Assembly (NCBI GenBank): GCA_051294375.1
Contig: CM119265.1
Span: 11,471,818-11,535,817, forward strand
Reading direction: 5' to 3'
DNA from: Paraspadella gotoi
Taxonomy: Eukaryota; Chaetognatha
DNA: 64,000 nucleotides
Shown: positions 35,145 to 48,400 of the stretch, in pieces
How the letters are laid out: the number at the start of each line of letters is the position of its first letter
Numbering within the stretch: position 1 is the stretch's first letter
Position numbers and translations under genes: made by a program
The notes under the pieces: model-generated
Seen by the model: the letters and a program-made list of their open reading frames with translations, nothing else
Database searches by the model: none
Told to the model about the DNA's origin: nothing

Positions 35145-36756
35145 CCTCGTAGATAAATGATTCCGCGTCGCAAAACAGAGTTCGATTTGAGACAAGGTCT
35201 CAATTTCCAGAAAGCCTATCCCATTGTACGCTGTTCGTTTAACAGAGATTCTGATACGTTACGTAATTTATGCATTTTTAAACTTTAAATCGCTAAGAAA
35301 AAATAATAAAGAGTAAAATGCAAAGCAAAAATAATGGCCCTCTACCTCTAGCCTCTACTATGCGACCCTCGATTTAAGTAAAATACTAGTACATGGTGAC
35401 AATTTTACAAGCGCCGGTAGAAATACGCTGTCATTTGCGAACGAGTGGTTATTTCATTGATTTTAAAAATTAGTTGAGTACAACCATTAAAGTCATTTAT
35501 GTGTTCAAATTTTATATTGATCAGTTAAGATATGCCTTGGCAATGAGTGGAGAAAGTTGGCTTGTAAAATCGGGTTTCATTTTCTAACTTACTTTTTTAG
35601 ATCAATTTTTTTCTTACTTTCAGTAAGTGTTCTGAAGAAATTTAAAATAAAATATAATACTATTATTATCTTCTGAAAGCCCTTTCAAATCTAAAGAGAA
35701 TGACATACTTGCAAATACTGTAGTATAAAATTTAACCGGCCAAGCTTTAATTTAATGAAGATACTCAAAAACAGAACATCTTTCCAAAAATGAATAGCTG
35801 GAGGGTAAATTAAGATTTTATCAACTTTGTTAATCTCTCAAACAACGAAAAGAAAGGATAATTACCATGAAGATTTTTATCAAATTGTGATTGGCTATCT
35901 TAAATCTCCTTTTTTCAGGCTCTTTCATGATACTTATATAATAATAATTTAGTTATAAATTTACTCAGGTTATATAATTTTAAAAAAAGATTTGAAATTT
36001 TAGATAATTAACTTTTGACTCTCTTAATTGAACCAAGGCTGGGCAGCTTAATTTTTATGAAAATTGCAAATTACTTGTTTCACTATTTTCTATTTTATAA
36101 TTTTATGAAGGATTTAGTATTTAATCTTATTATTTAAATCAAAATAATATTGCTTTCTTTCTTAAAAATGTTTATTTATCTAAATAATTCATTTGGGAAG
36201 GGGAAGTCAGTGTTGTCTCTGGAAATAGAGGGACACTCATTACAACACAAGGTTAGATTACTATCTGTCCTAGTTTTCATAATAGATTATCACACATCAT
36301 TTCTGTCTAGAAAGTCATTAATGAACAAATCATAAATCTAAGAGGCTGAACAGAAAGGGGTGGAATGATAATTGTTTGAGGGGTGACCAAAGTTTATATA
36401 TGATTTTTTTACCAATAGGGATAAGACTACCATGTAGAATTGTATGTTCTGATAGCGATACATTACCGCGGAAAGGTCTATAGGCACCTATGTCATGAAT
36501 ATAATTTTAAAGTTATATTTTTTCTTTATTCTACTTTTTAATTGTTTCTTTTTGAATATTTTTTTATCTTTTATTTTTATACACATGGGAAGGTCACTCA
36601 GTTGGGAACCTATACCCTTCATGGATTTCGGCTCTTTATGTAAGAGCTTTTGTAAGTATATCATTCTCTTCATTTTTTAAGGGCTTTCTGAGGATATTAA
36701 TATTGTTAATATCTTAATAAATACTTTGTTTAAAAATCTTAAAAGCATAAGGATCG

Positions 36757-37538
36757 TCGCAATTGCATAAGAAAAATCTGGATTGATGACAAATTTTGAT
36801 ACTAAAAAAAATCAATTTTGAAAAAAAAAAAAAATTTATAAACAGAAAGAAAAAGAGGAAAAGAATAAATAAAGAATAGAAAAAAAAGGAAAGAAAGAAT
36901 AGAAAAAGAAAAAATAGAAAGGAAAGAAAGAATAGAAAGGAAAGAAAGAATAGAAAGGAAAAAAAGAAAAGAAAGAATAGAAAGGAAAGAAAGAATAGAA
37001 AGGAAAGAAAGAATAGAAAGGGGAAAAAAAGAAAATTAATTTATAAACAGAAAGAAAAATTCTATTTTGCGATTGTCAATTTACAGTTTCTGAAAAAAAA
37101 AAGAAAAAAAAGAGAAAAAAAAAAGAAAAAAAAAACCTTTTTCATTGTCTAAGTATAAATATAAAACAGTAAAATAACTTATTTTCGAGTTTAATTTTTA
37201 GCAAGTGCTAAGACTGGAGTAACATTATTGAAGGTACTTTTGTTTTACTTTAGTTTGATCGAATGCGACCTCTCTAAACACTGTCAGCATTCCCAGATAA
37301 TTTTACGAGTTCAATCCAATTCAATTTTTTTTTTAATAAAAACACACAGAGAGAGAGAGAGAAAAGAAAGAAATCAAATGGCANNNNNNNNNNNNNNNNN
37401 NNNNNNNNNNNNNNNNNNNNNNNNNNNNNNNNNNNNNNNNNNNNNNNNNNNNNNNNNNNNNNNNNNNNNNNNNNNNNNNNNNNNNNNNNNNNNNNNNNNN
37501 NATCGTCGCAAACGCTTAGCGATTGCGACGATAAAAAA
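36757..37538. mobile_element. Third copy of the 24132-25305 repeat, with 118-bp N gap
   Basis: Complete TIRs (atcgtcgcaatt and attgcgacgat), the purine tract at 36840-37035, and the gap at 37384-37501 replacing the CAG/CTGCAG-rich part. Inserted in the TA-flanked element 35392-39259. Confidence 0.6.
37384..37501. other. Assembly gap (118 N)
   Basis: A run of N inside the third copy of the 24132-type repeat. Any frame through it is an artefact. Confidence 0.99.
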
Positions 37539-37681
37539 TAGCTAAAAGTTGAAAACAAAAAGAATTTAAAAACAGCGAGTTGGAAAATGAAACCCGATTT
37601 TACAAGCCAACTTTCTCCACTCATTGCCAAGGCATATCTTAACTGATCAATATAAAATTTGAACACATAAATGACTTTAAT

Positions 37682-39156
37682 TGGGGATGAGCATCGTTTC
37701 TAAACAACTGATTGTTTTATATCAAATTTGGTAGCGTTCGATAGACAATTGCAAACATTATCTACATGCATAATTTCATCATAATCCGACAATCCGTTCA
37801 AAAGTAATCGCCAAAAAGCAATCGCAAAAATCGCTCTTCAAACCGATCAACTTTCCTTTAAAATCGAGCTCGTTTTGATCCAACAAAGATTAGTACTATG
37901 CGTAGTACTAAGCTTTAGAACCGGCGCACAGTGAGATCCTGGGCCTGAATTTTTCAGAAAAATCCCGTTTAGTTAAAAATATTTTTTATTATATATTAAT
38001 TATAAAAATAATTTTTTAAAAATGTATTTAAATTTACAATAATTAAAACATAATTTTTTAGAATTTTAAATAAATAAAATAAAATTATTTTATAATAAAT
38101 ATATATTTATTATCAGAAAATTAAAATAATAATAATAATAAAATAATAAAAATAATAATTATAATTAAAAAAATAAAATTAAAAAATAAAATTTTGATAT
38201 TTTATTTATTATTATTATTTTATTATTATTGTTATTATTTTATTATTATTATTATTAAAATAAAAAATTAAAATTTTTTTGGATTTATTATATTTAATAT
38301 AATTATTATATTTTATTAAAATTAAAATTTTATTTTTATCTTATATTTTTTAATCATACCATGATAAAAAAACTTGCAGTTTAAAAAAATTAACTAATTT
38401 TATTATAAAATATATTTTTTAATACATATATACTTTTTAATATATAGTACTACCTTTCTTAGATTGAATAAAAAAAATTATTTTTAATATTATAATTATA
38501 TTATATAAATATTTTTATATATTATATAATAATATAAAAAATTTAAAAATTTATTTTTCTAGCATTTGGGACTCACAAGCAACACTGTGCAATGATTTTT
38601 GTTTTTAATGAGTTTTTTTTGGACTTTTTTTAAATTTTGCATTATATTGAGAAAACGCTTTTGAATTAAGCCCGCGCTCTACCTGATTTGAATAGTAAAA
38701 TCAATACAGTTTCTGTCAATTGTGTTCAAAATTGAAAAAAATGAAGGCTTGACTATGCAGTTTTTCACCTAAAAAAACCAGTTCATTTGATTGCTTTATC
38801 AAGCAATTAAGATTGCAAGAATTTTAATTTAGCTTTTTTTCATCATGTAGAGAAGACAATAAGGTTTCGGAAACTGTACTAATATGTATGATTTGGTCTT
38901 TTTTACTCAAGAGCCAGGAGGTTTTCTTGGAATAGGGAAAAAACGACCTGACCAGTCCATTTAAATACCATTTTTGGGCATGATAAAATGGGAATTTCGA
39001 TCGCCCTCTACCTCCATTGGCTTCCCAAGATGCCAAGCTTTCGAAATCTGCCCATATTGACATAATTTGTTTTGCCTTGACTATGCAGTTTTGAATAGAA
39101 GTGAAATATAAAGGAATCTTTGAATCGGAGCTTCGATTCGAACGATGCTCATCTCT
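37682..39156. mobile_element. hAT-like MITE, 1475 bp, with 8-bp target duplication
   Basis: Inverted ends TGGGGATGAGCATCGTT and AACGATGCTCATCTCT, flanked by the perfect 8-bp direct repeat ACTTTAAT (37674-37681 and 39157-39164). The uninterrupted site is seen in inverse orientation at 35484-35504 and 61115-61135, which confirms the insertion. It has an AT-rich core with a 3'-half open frame on the minus strand (38824-39063). An 8-bp TSD with short TIRs is typical of hAT elements. Confidence 0.7.
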
Positions 39157-39449
39157 ACTTTAATATGTTCTTCTCAACTAATTTTTAAAATGAATGAAAT
39201 AACCACTGGTTTGCAAATGACAGCGTATTTCTACCGGCGCTTGTAAAATTGTCACCATGTAATTATGGGCTATCGAAATTCGTCCCGATATACGCAAAGC
39301 AAAATCGACATATTGCGAATCGAATACAGTAGCTCATAAGCAGGTACACCTAAAAACAACCCTAAAAGCTTCGTCCGTATTCAGATCGTTTTAGCGGTCT
39401 AAACAACAACCACAACAACAACAACTTTACAACTCGTCGTCTTTCATCT

Positions 39450-42400
39450 TTAAATAGACCTCGTCGTCGTCGGTAGCAAGTGGGCGTCTAAAATGACGCC
39501 CTTTAGTTGGGGAGGCGTCATGGGTGTTGTGACGAGCGCCTCCAGGACGTTAGAAATCGGGGAAGAAGCAATTAAAAGTAAGGTGGAAGAGTCCTTCAAC
39601 GAAATCGCCGGCAAAAGATTCACGTGGGACACCGTCGACGACGCAACGACGACGGGCGACAGAGTTGGAGCTGGTACCTCAGTTGGACAAGCGCCACTTG
39701 GACTAACGAGCCTCGGGTCCGGGGGCGAAATGACGAACGGCGCCGTGGCGACGACGCCGTTGGTCTTGAAATGAGTTTGACTGTGATCCTCCAAGGCTTT
39801 TCGATCGATGGTACGGAATTGGCAGGGCTTACCCGACGACGCCGACCTCCACGAACAGCCGAAGACGACGTGGCAGGCGAGACCCTCGGTTCGGATGCGG
39901 GCGACAAGCGACTGGAGGCGCGCCTCCGACGACGCTCGAGTCGATCGACAATCGAAGTCGATGGCAGCGCTGAGGATGTCGTTGGTAAGAGAGAAGTCGT
40001 ACGAGTCGCTCGACGCGTGTCGCCACATGTGGGACTTGAGATGGAAAGAGAAAACATTAACTAATTCGAATTTTATTTCTCCCAGTTTTTTGCTAACTTG
40101 TTTTTAAAAGCGACTAAAATACAAATTGAAAAAAGCGCTTACTCCTGACGTTAAATTTGACAAAAAAAATTTCGCAATTTTTAAATATTTCGAAAAATAA
40201 TTACAGAAGGCTTTATGGCAACAGCCGGTTGCCTGTGATATCCATTGGGATGAGGCATCTCACTGTTGGCTTTGGGGGCTTCCGACCCTCAGTGACGCCT
40301 CAGTCACTGGCGCGGTTACAACGCAGAGGGAAGTCGTGAGGACTGTGGATGGAACACAACGCTTGGGATGGTGTGTTCCCCCTCTGAGCCAATGGGATTG
40401 TCTAAACAATGATGGACTTGACGAGGTGAATAATAGGGTGGAGTGATGAAAAGATTGAGCGATGGAACAATATTTTTTTGCTGCCTTTGTATACGTAATA
40501 AAAAATAATTAAACCTTTTTTCAAAAAAAATTTGCATAACAATATCATTAATTGAATTTTCTTTATAGTAATATCCTTATAAAATCATAAAATTTCAAAA
40601 TCATATTTTCTTAATTTTAAAAACAGTTTTGGATTCGCGGGAAAAAACTGAAAAACTTTTGTAAAATATGTTACATGATATTTTTAGGTTAAAGCTGCGA
40701 AAAATGATTTAAAAGTTTCATCATATAATAGTTTCTACTACAAAGTGTAAAAAAGTAGAGAATTTGACCTTTTTTTTCCATTTTTGACGCTGAAGACATT
40801 AAAATTTTTAATAACATATTTTATATTTTTGATCTAACTTTTTATGAAGAATCAGAATCTTTAACAAAAATTTTTAAAAAAATTATTTTGAAAATTTATG
40901 ATTTTATAAGAATATTACTATAAATATATTGTAATTAATGATACTGTTCCCAAAACAATATAAGCAAAATATTTTTTGTACTCCTTAATCATACTATCTA
41001 ACGTTTAAATATACTTGTTTGATCACTCTAATAAAATTTATGTTCCCCAGTGCTCCACTCTAGTGAATAATGAATATACCGCCACATATATAAAATGTAC
41101 CCCTTTTTTGTGACCAGAATCTGTTCCCACTACCCGATCGAATTTTATGAAATTTTACATACAGAGTCCTCATGACAATATAAATGGAACTATCGAGGCG
41201 AATTTTGATATTTAACCCCTGACAAGAGATAAAGGGCCCTGGGGGGCCAAAAAGGCTAAAAATTTTGTGTTTAATATTTTTTGGTAGCATCAGATGCATT
41301 GACGTCTTAAACATCATTGACGTCAAAAAAACATTATAAATTAATTATTCATTACTTACTTAAAATTATTGAAATTCATTTATACATTAAATGAAGCATT
41401 AACAGGGAATCCTTATGATATAAAATTATTATTCAAGACAGTCAACAATATGCCCAGGACAACATTTTTTCTAATTGGACGAATTACACAAAGAAAACTT
41501 AAGATTTACAAATAAAAAAAATCATTATTCAAAAATTTATTAACATTACTATAATTCAGATACGCCATTGATTATATCATTAATAGGTATTTCTTAGGAT
41601 GTAAAATTTTTTTTTAAATGCAATCACGAATACACCTAAAATGGTCTTTTTGTTAGATAAAAAATTAAACAGAATAGTAAATGAATTAAACACGAAATGT
41701 AACTTATATATAGAAAATGTCCAGTATTTCTCTCACTAATGATATACTTATGAATTACATATATTAAATATTTAAGGTATAGTAAAGATTTTTTTGGTGT
41801 CACTCGCGAACGGACAAGGGGTAGTACAAGACTGTTCATAAACAACTATTCAAATTTTGATCTGCAACTTTCACTACACCTTACTTCTCAGGGTACGCTA
41901 CGAAAAATGCCTATGCCCTGCCGACTTCAGGTACGCTACAACAAACGCCTATACCCCTGTGGTACACTACAACAAACATCTATGCCCCACAACTCGAGCT
42001 CGCTCTCTCTCTCCCACTATGGTAACAGTCTTGTCTGACACCTCTCAGGCTTGAGGAACCTGAGTGATGTCTTGGCCCGGGGATCCCGTGGCGGTATATT
42101 CAGTTATTCACACCACCTCACGTCCACAATCGTTCAGCCAATAACATTGGCTCAGAGGGGGAACGCACCATCCCAGGCGTTGCATTCCATCCACAGTCCT
42201 AACAACTTCCCTCTGCGTTGGCAAAGCGAGACTGTCCTAGGGTAACCGCGTGTCGGAAGCCCTCAAAGCCAACAGTGAGATGCCCCATCGGCCATCAATC
42301 CCAATGGGCATCACAGGCAACCCGGCTGTTGCCATAGTACGAGGCATTCTGTAAATAGATAAAAACGAAACTAAAATTAAGCAAAAAGCAAAGGTTTTTA

Positions 42401-45400
42401 AATTAGAATAATGATCTAGGTGTGGCGAATTTTAAATTCGCCTACCGTATAGCTTGGTAAAACTCAGCTCGTCCCATTGGCTTGGACTCGTTCACCAAAC
42501 GTGAGTTCTGTGTTAAATACCCTCACGGTCACGCTGGTTAAGTGTGATGGTGTCGCCATAAACACGCCAGTGACAAGGGGTGGTCACTAAGGTGGATTGA
42601 TGAGCGAATTAAGAATTGACTGTCGTATTTTCTTATACTTTGATAAGTGCTGATTAAGAAAATTCATTAAAAAAATTTAGAAAATTTAAGAAACGCATTT
42701 TTTATAATATAAATTATTGGTGTAAATACGATCTCTGATTTGAGAATCCGATGCTCCGATCGAAAAATTCAGACAAAATGAAATCTCCTTTCTCCGCGAG
42801 AACTGATCAACCAATCAGAGCGCGGCATTTCGCGTCACGAATGTTCTCTTAAATTCTCCGGCGGTCAAGCGAACAGCTGAGATCTTCCACGGAAGGTTTT
42901 TTTAATTTTTAGTTTTGACGAGATTTGGTAGTTGTTATTAATAATATTAGACGAAAATAAAGATAAAGAATTGATAAATAACACATTTAAACATTTTAAT
43001 AAATTGTAATTACTTTCTCTTTGCATTCATAAAAGACTAAAGTGTGTAGAGTTAAAGATTTTACTTCGTTTTTCAGTCTTTTAAATAATTTAGCAATTCT
43101 AAATGAATGATCATTGTACATACTTATATTTAACTTAGAAAGATCCCAAGATTCATTTTTACATCTATCTCAAATATTTAATGTATTGTTTAAAAAATAT
43201 TAAAAGGGGAAATAAATCTATTCCTCTCAACAGTTAATTTTTAGCCAATGGAAGATTGGTTTAACGGTTAAAACCAAAGGACGTTGGGCCAAAAATGTTT
43301 CTTTGTGCTTTTTGCTTTAACACCAATATTATTTTCAGATTTTTCAATTCTAAAGTCATATAATCTTTACAATAAAAATCCATAATTTTCTTTAATCAAA
43401 CACATTTTTCCCCCAAATCGCCTACTTTCTCTTTACTTCTCTTCTCTCAACCTAATTTCATCCAAACAGCGACAATGCTCTTAGGTCGTAGGTGTGGTTC
43501 TTCTCGGTGAAGGAAGGAAGGCCTGGGGGAGGGTTTTGTTTTGATTCATTTGATTTATTATGCTCATAATGAGGAAGGGGCTCGGAGAGAGACAGAGAGG
43601 GCCCAGGGCTTGGCGACGGATAGGTGTAGGGTTGGAAACGGTTGACGAGGTCGCCAACCAATGAGAAAGCTTTATTCATTGCTTTTTTATCACAAGTTGC
43701 CCTGAGGAAAGGTGGTCGATTCTCACTATTTTTGTAACTTTAAGGAAACTCTCCCACCTTTGTGATAATACTGTCAGATCAATCAACTTTTTGGTGCTAA
43801 ATGTCAATGCTGCACAAAATACCTATGTAACCTCTTTTCTTATATACTCTTTTACAAGGCTGTGTATAGGACGAAAATATGAGAAAATAAAGGTAGGAAA
43901 AAAGGTGAGGGATTGGGATGATGTAATAGAAGTGGAAAAGAAGTGAGACGAGCTTCCTCCTGATCCACTTTTATCAACGCCCGGTCTCATCGGCCCTCTT
44001 AATCTGTCTGGTCAATCGAAGGTCATTGCCAAAGCTAGGGAAAAGTGACCGTGGTGATTGACCGGCACAGAGAAAGAGGTGAGAGGAAGGGTTTAGAGAG
44101 AGAAAGATCGATCGTAAGTCACTTCAGCTGGTACTATTATTAACATAATTTATGAATGTTATTACTTTCTTAAATTATTATAAATTACTAGCTGAACTTT
44201 ATAACAATAAAAATCTGCCATTTTTTTAAAAGAAAAAACCGAATGAGTTTGTGAAAAGCTTTGAGCACATTGTAGTTCAGGTCAATGCAGACAGACCTGC
44301 AAAGCAACTTTGCAATTTTGTCTGCTGCTATTGATATTTTGACGCTGTTAATTTTTTTTGGTTTTAATTTAAGAAGTAGCAATTTAGATTTTAAGTCAGT
44401 CTAATTTTAAGCTTTGAACGAAAACTGATTACCAAAAAGTCTTGACTGCATAAAGCGTAATTTAAGCAAACTTTATCATTAAGAATTTCACTGAATTCTA
44501 AAGTTTTTTTCAAAATTTAAAAAAAAATTTTGATTGTGAAAGAAATAAAGGATATATCGTTAGTCAGGAGATAGTATAACGAGTATAACGTGGATAAAAG
44601 GTAGTATAACCACAGAGAAAGAGTGAGAAATATAAAATGAAAAAGAGAAAATTTAACCATGATGTGAAAAGGCCATCATTGATTACTGGTGAAGCTTCAA
44701 TTGCGGTAGAATCATGATTCAAAGGAATTAAAAACCTTGAATGATTTTCTGGTCTTAATTTTCTGTCACCAAGCTGAATTTTGTCCCACAACAAGTTTCT
44801 GGTTCTTTCTTGAACGCCAAAATTTAATTTTTACCAAAAAAAATATAATTTAAAATATTGTAATGTTATTAAAGAAATATGTGTAAGGTATAAGAAAAAT
44901 CGACAGTCAAAGGCTTCTGTCAAAAAATAAAGGTTTCAAGTCCACCTCAGTGGTCACTAAGGCGTAGTAAAATTTTTAAGTTTAACTTTAATTAAAAATC
45001 TAAAAGTGGGGAACGAACAACATTATACTTATGAACATTTATGTAATAAAACAAGTTTGAGCAAACAATGTCGGATCTGCCTACGATAATTAATTAATTG
45101 ATTAATTAATTAATTTAAATATGTAATAATTAATTTTAAATTTATATTCAACTTATCATCATCGATGTCCTTAAAATTGGGTTAGGACAGTTATTAAATA
45201 TGTTTTGTTTACATTTTATCAAAAACAAATATCCTCTATTTTATTTTATGTTCTCTTCTCTCTCTCTCTCTCTCTCTCTTTTTAGGCAATTGTGACGATC
45301 TTTATGCTTTTAAGATTTTTTTAACTTGCATCATTTTTTCACATTAATTAATTAATTAAAACATTTATTAGTAATCATTAATATTAAAGATTCAAGTAAA

Positions 45401-48400
45401 TGTGACTTATGTTTTTCCATCTAAACTCATTTCCACTGGCACAATTCCGTCAAAACTTTATATAATTATTATATATTAATAAATATTTAAAAGCTTCAGT
45501 GCAACAACCCAATGAACTAATTCAAAAAGTTACATTGAAAATCGATTTAGTAGTAAAAGGGAAAAAAAAACTTTTAAAGAGAACTAGAAGTTATAAAAAG
45601 TGTTCAATTTTGGCCGCCTTACTAGATATTAGGCCGGAACAGGTTGAAAACTAGAAGTTCTCTCTAAAAATAAAATAATGGTTAAGCGACTATTAAATAA
45701 TATGAAAATGAAAATAATTTTTAAAGTTTTGCTTATCAACTTTTTTTATAGATTTTGATAGAGCTTTAAAAGTTAGATAAAGGTTATTAATACAACTTTT
45801 TAAATTTTTTTTTGTTTTATTAATGAAAAAATTTAAAAAAATAAAATTCAGCCAATAATGATGATGATGATGATTTTTTAAGGTTTTTTCTATTTTTAAC
45901 CAATTTATTGTCAAAATTTGAAAAAATTATAGTACTAACTTTCATTTAACTTTTTAAGCTTTACAAGAACCCGTTCTTAAAAAAATCACACAATTCCGTC
46001 AAAACTTTATATCTAGCTTCTTCACACACTTTACTACCGCGCTCACAAAATTTCATCTCAATCTATTATGGGTTAAAATAAGTAAAAAGATTCAAGTAAA
46101 TGTGACTCATATTTTTTTCATTTAAACTCATTTCCACTCGTACGTTTCCACCGAAACTTTTTATCAAGCATCGTTACACATTTTTCTACCCACACAAAAA
46201 ATTTGAACTCAATCTATCCATCCAATTATGATTAATTAGAGTACTTATTGTTAAAATAATTAAAAATATTTTAGTAAATGCGACTTTATGTTTTTTTCCA
46301 CTTAAACTCATTTCCACTCACACGATTCCGTCGAAACTTTATATCCAGCTTTATCACACACTTTCCTATCCACACACAAAATTTCATTCCAATCCAACCA
46401 GCCAATCACGAGTTATTGGAGCTTTTTGCTAAGGTGGACGGATGGACGGATTGATTGACTGATTAATTATTGATTAATTAATTAATAATGATAAATTAAC
46501 TGATTAATTATTTGATTTTAATACATCCTGCATATACATTTAATATAAAAGGAAAAAGAATCATAATCAATTAGTGAAACAGGTTTTTTGTTTTTTTTCA
46601 TTTAAACTCATTTCCACTCAAAAGATTCCATCGAAACTTGGTTTCCTGTTCAATCACCACATTTTCTACTCACACACAAAATTCAATTTCGATTTATCTA
46701 TCCAATTTTTAATAAACATAATAATATGAGTAAATTTAAGTAAAAATACTTCAAGTAAATATGACTTTTGTTTTTTCCATTTAAACCAATTTCCACTCGC
46801 ACGATTCCCTCGAAACTTCATATCCTCTCAATCACACAGTTTCCTACCCACACACAAAAATTTCATACCAATCCATCCATCCAATCACAGAGTTTTTTGC
46901 TAAGGTGGGACGGACGGACAGACGGGACGGACATCGTTTTTTTGCATAATTAATCATAATTCGATGTTCAGACATGAATAAAGTTGTGCCCGACAATATT
47001 AAGGGGGCGGACCGAGCGGGACCCGACAAAGTGAATTATAGAGTCGGGATCTGCTGATAAATTTCACAATTTATGCAGTAGGCCATATTTATTTACTAAA
47101 CCAATAGTTACAATTTCAAAAAAGTTTTTTCTAAGATTTTTTTGCAGATTTGGATTCGTTATAAAAAGTTGATAATGAAGGAATTTTTCAAAAATAGTTA
47201 TGTATTTTTAAGTGGGTCAAAAATTAGAAAAAGCTATATTTTAAGCTGAAAATTAACTTTTTATATATTAAATATAGTTTTTTTAATTTTTAATCCACTT
47301 AATGAAAGAATTTTTAAAAATGATTTATATTTTCTTTTATCAACTTTTGACGAGGAATTCAAATCTGCAATCAAAATTAAGAAAAGCCTATTTTGAAATT
47401 TTTCGATTTCATAAGGATATATATGGCAGTGATTTTGATTTGAGTATTTTCAACAATGAAATTGAAACTTAAATAACTATTATTTCTTTTTTTCCCACTG
47501 ATAAATATGAAACACTCTTTATTTAAAAAAACGGTTGGCTATAGTTATCTTCTCCTTATGACATAGAACTCACTGGGTGAATTTCTATGCTTTCAAAATA
47601 CGGTAAGACATGATTTCTTTTACGACAATCATTCTAATTACGGTATCTGCCATAATTAAGATGAAACTAAAACGATTTTTCATGGTAAGGGGAACTTTTA
47701 AAGATTAAATTTCTCGTCAGATCTATCGCGTTTTTTAGATATACTACTGCTTAGGCAAAACAACGGCACGGTATATTTAAAACTTTTTTCTTTTTTTATC
47801 CACTACTTTTTTTTCTCTCTTGAACCTTCTCTTTGTCTCTTTCTTTTTCTCTCTGTATTTCTCTCCTCTTCTCCTACTTTTCTGTCTCATATTTCTCTGG
47901 GTCATCCCTTCTTTTCTTCCTTAACCTTTATTTCCCTTCCTCTCAATCTCTGTTTTTCCTCTCTCTGATTCTCTTTCCTCCCTGTTTCTTTATCTTTCTT
48001 TTCTCTCAATTGTTCTCGTTTCCCCCTCTCTCCCCATATATTAATTTCTTTCCACTCTTTCTTCCTCTCCCTTCAATTTTTTCACCCATTCTCTCTCTTC
48101 TCTCATCTTTTCTCATTCTCACTCATTTTTTGCATTCATTCATACTGGATGTATAAAAATCTTTAAAAAATGTAATGTAGAAAAAAATCTAGGTAATGTA
48201 TGATTTTAGCGGAAGTTTGGTTGCCAACAGATTTAAAAATCGACAGATTTTTGCGGAAATTTTTTCCCGCAAAAACCTGTCGATTGAGAGAAATTAATTT
48301 GCTGACGCTTCCCCTTTCAATAAAAGAAGGCGGTTTTTTTTAATTTGTCAACTTTAGTATGTTCTCAGCTATTAAAACTATAAAATAAGTCAAAAACCGA

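Larger units (their letters stand above)
35392..39259. mobile_element. TA-flanked TIR element (mariner-like ends, ~210-bp TIRs) carrying two insertions
   Basis: Both ends read TA|CATGGTGACAATTTTAC (left TA 35390-35391, right TA 39260-39261). The inverted ends continue through caagcgccggtagaaata, a tcatttgcgaacgagtgg-like stretch and the gtcatttatgtgttcaaat to gggtttcattttc segment. The right TIR is split by the hAT-like MITE at 37682-39156. The interior also contains a copy of the repeat found at 24132-25305 (36757-37538, with the N gap). A TA duplication suggests Tc1/mariner-type mobilisation. No transposase frame was seen. Confidence 0.55.

Noticed and set aside
37228-37666. Frames of 105 and 130 codons
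   Set aside because: They run through the 118-bp N gap inside a repeat.
39624-40064. 146-codon plus-strand frame and a 145-codon minus-strand frame in another phase
   Set aside because: Overlap the last zinc-finger exon; only the frame ending at 39450 restores a finger when spliced.
47833-48156. 107-codon plus-strand frame rich in Ser, Leu and Phe
   Set aside because: It is the translation of a near-pure CT tract, with no splice or start context.
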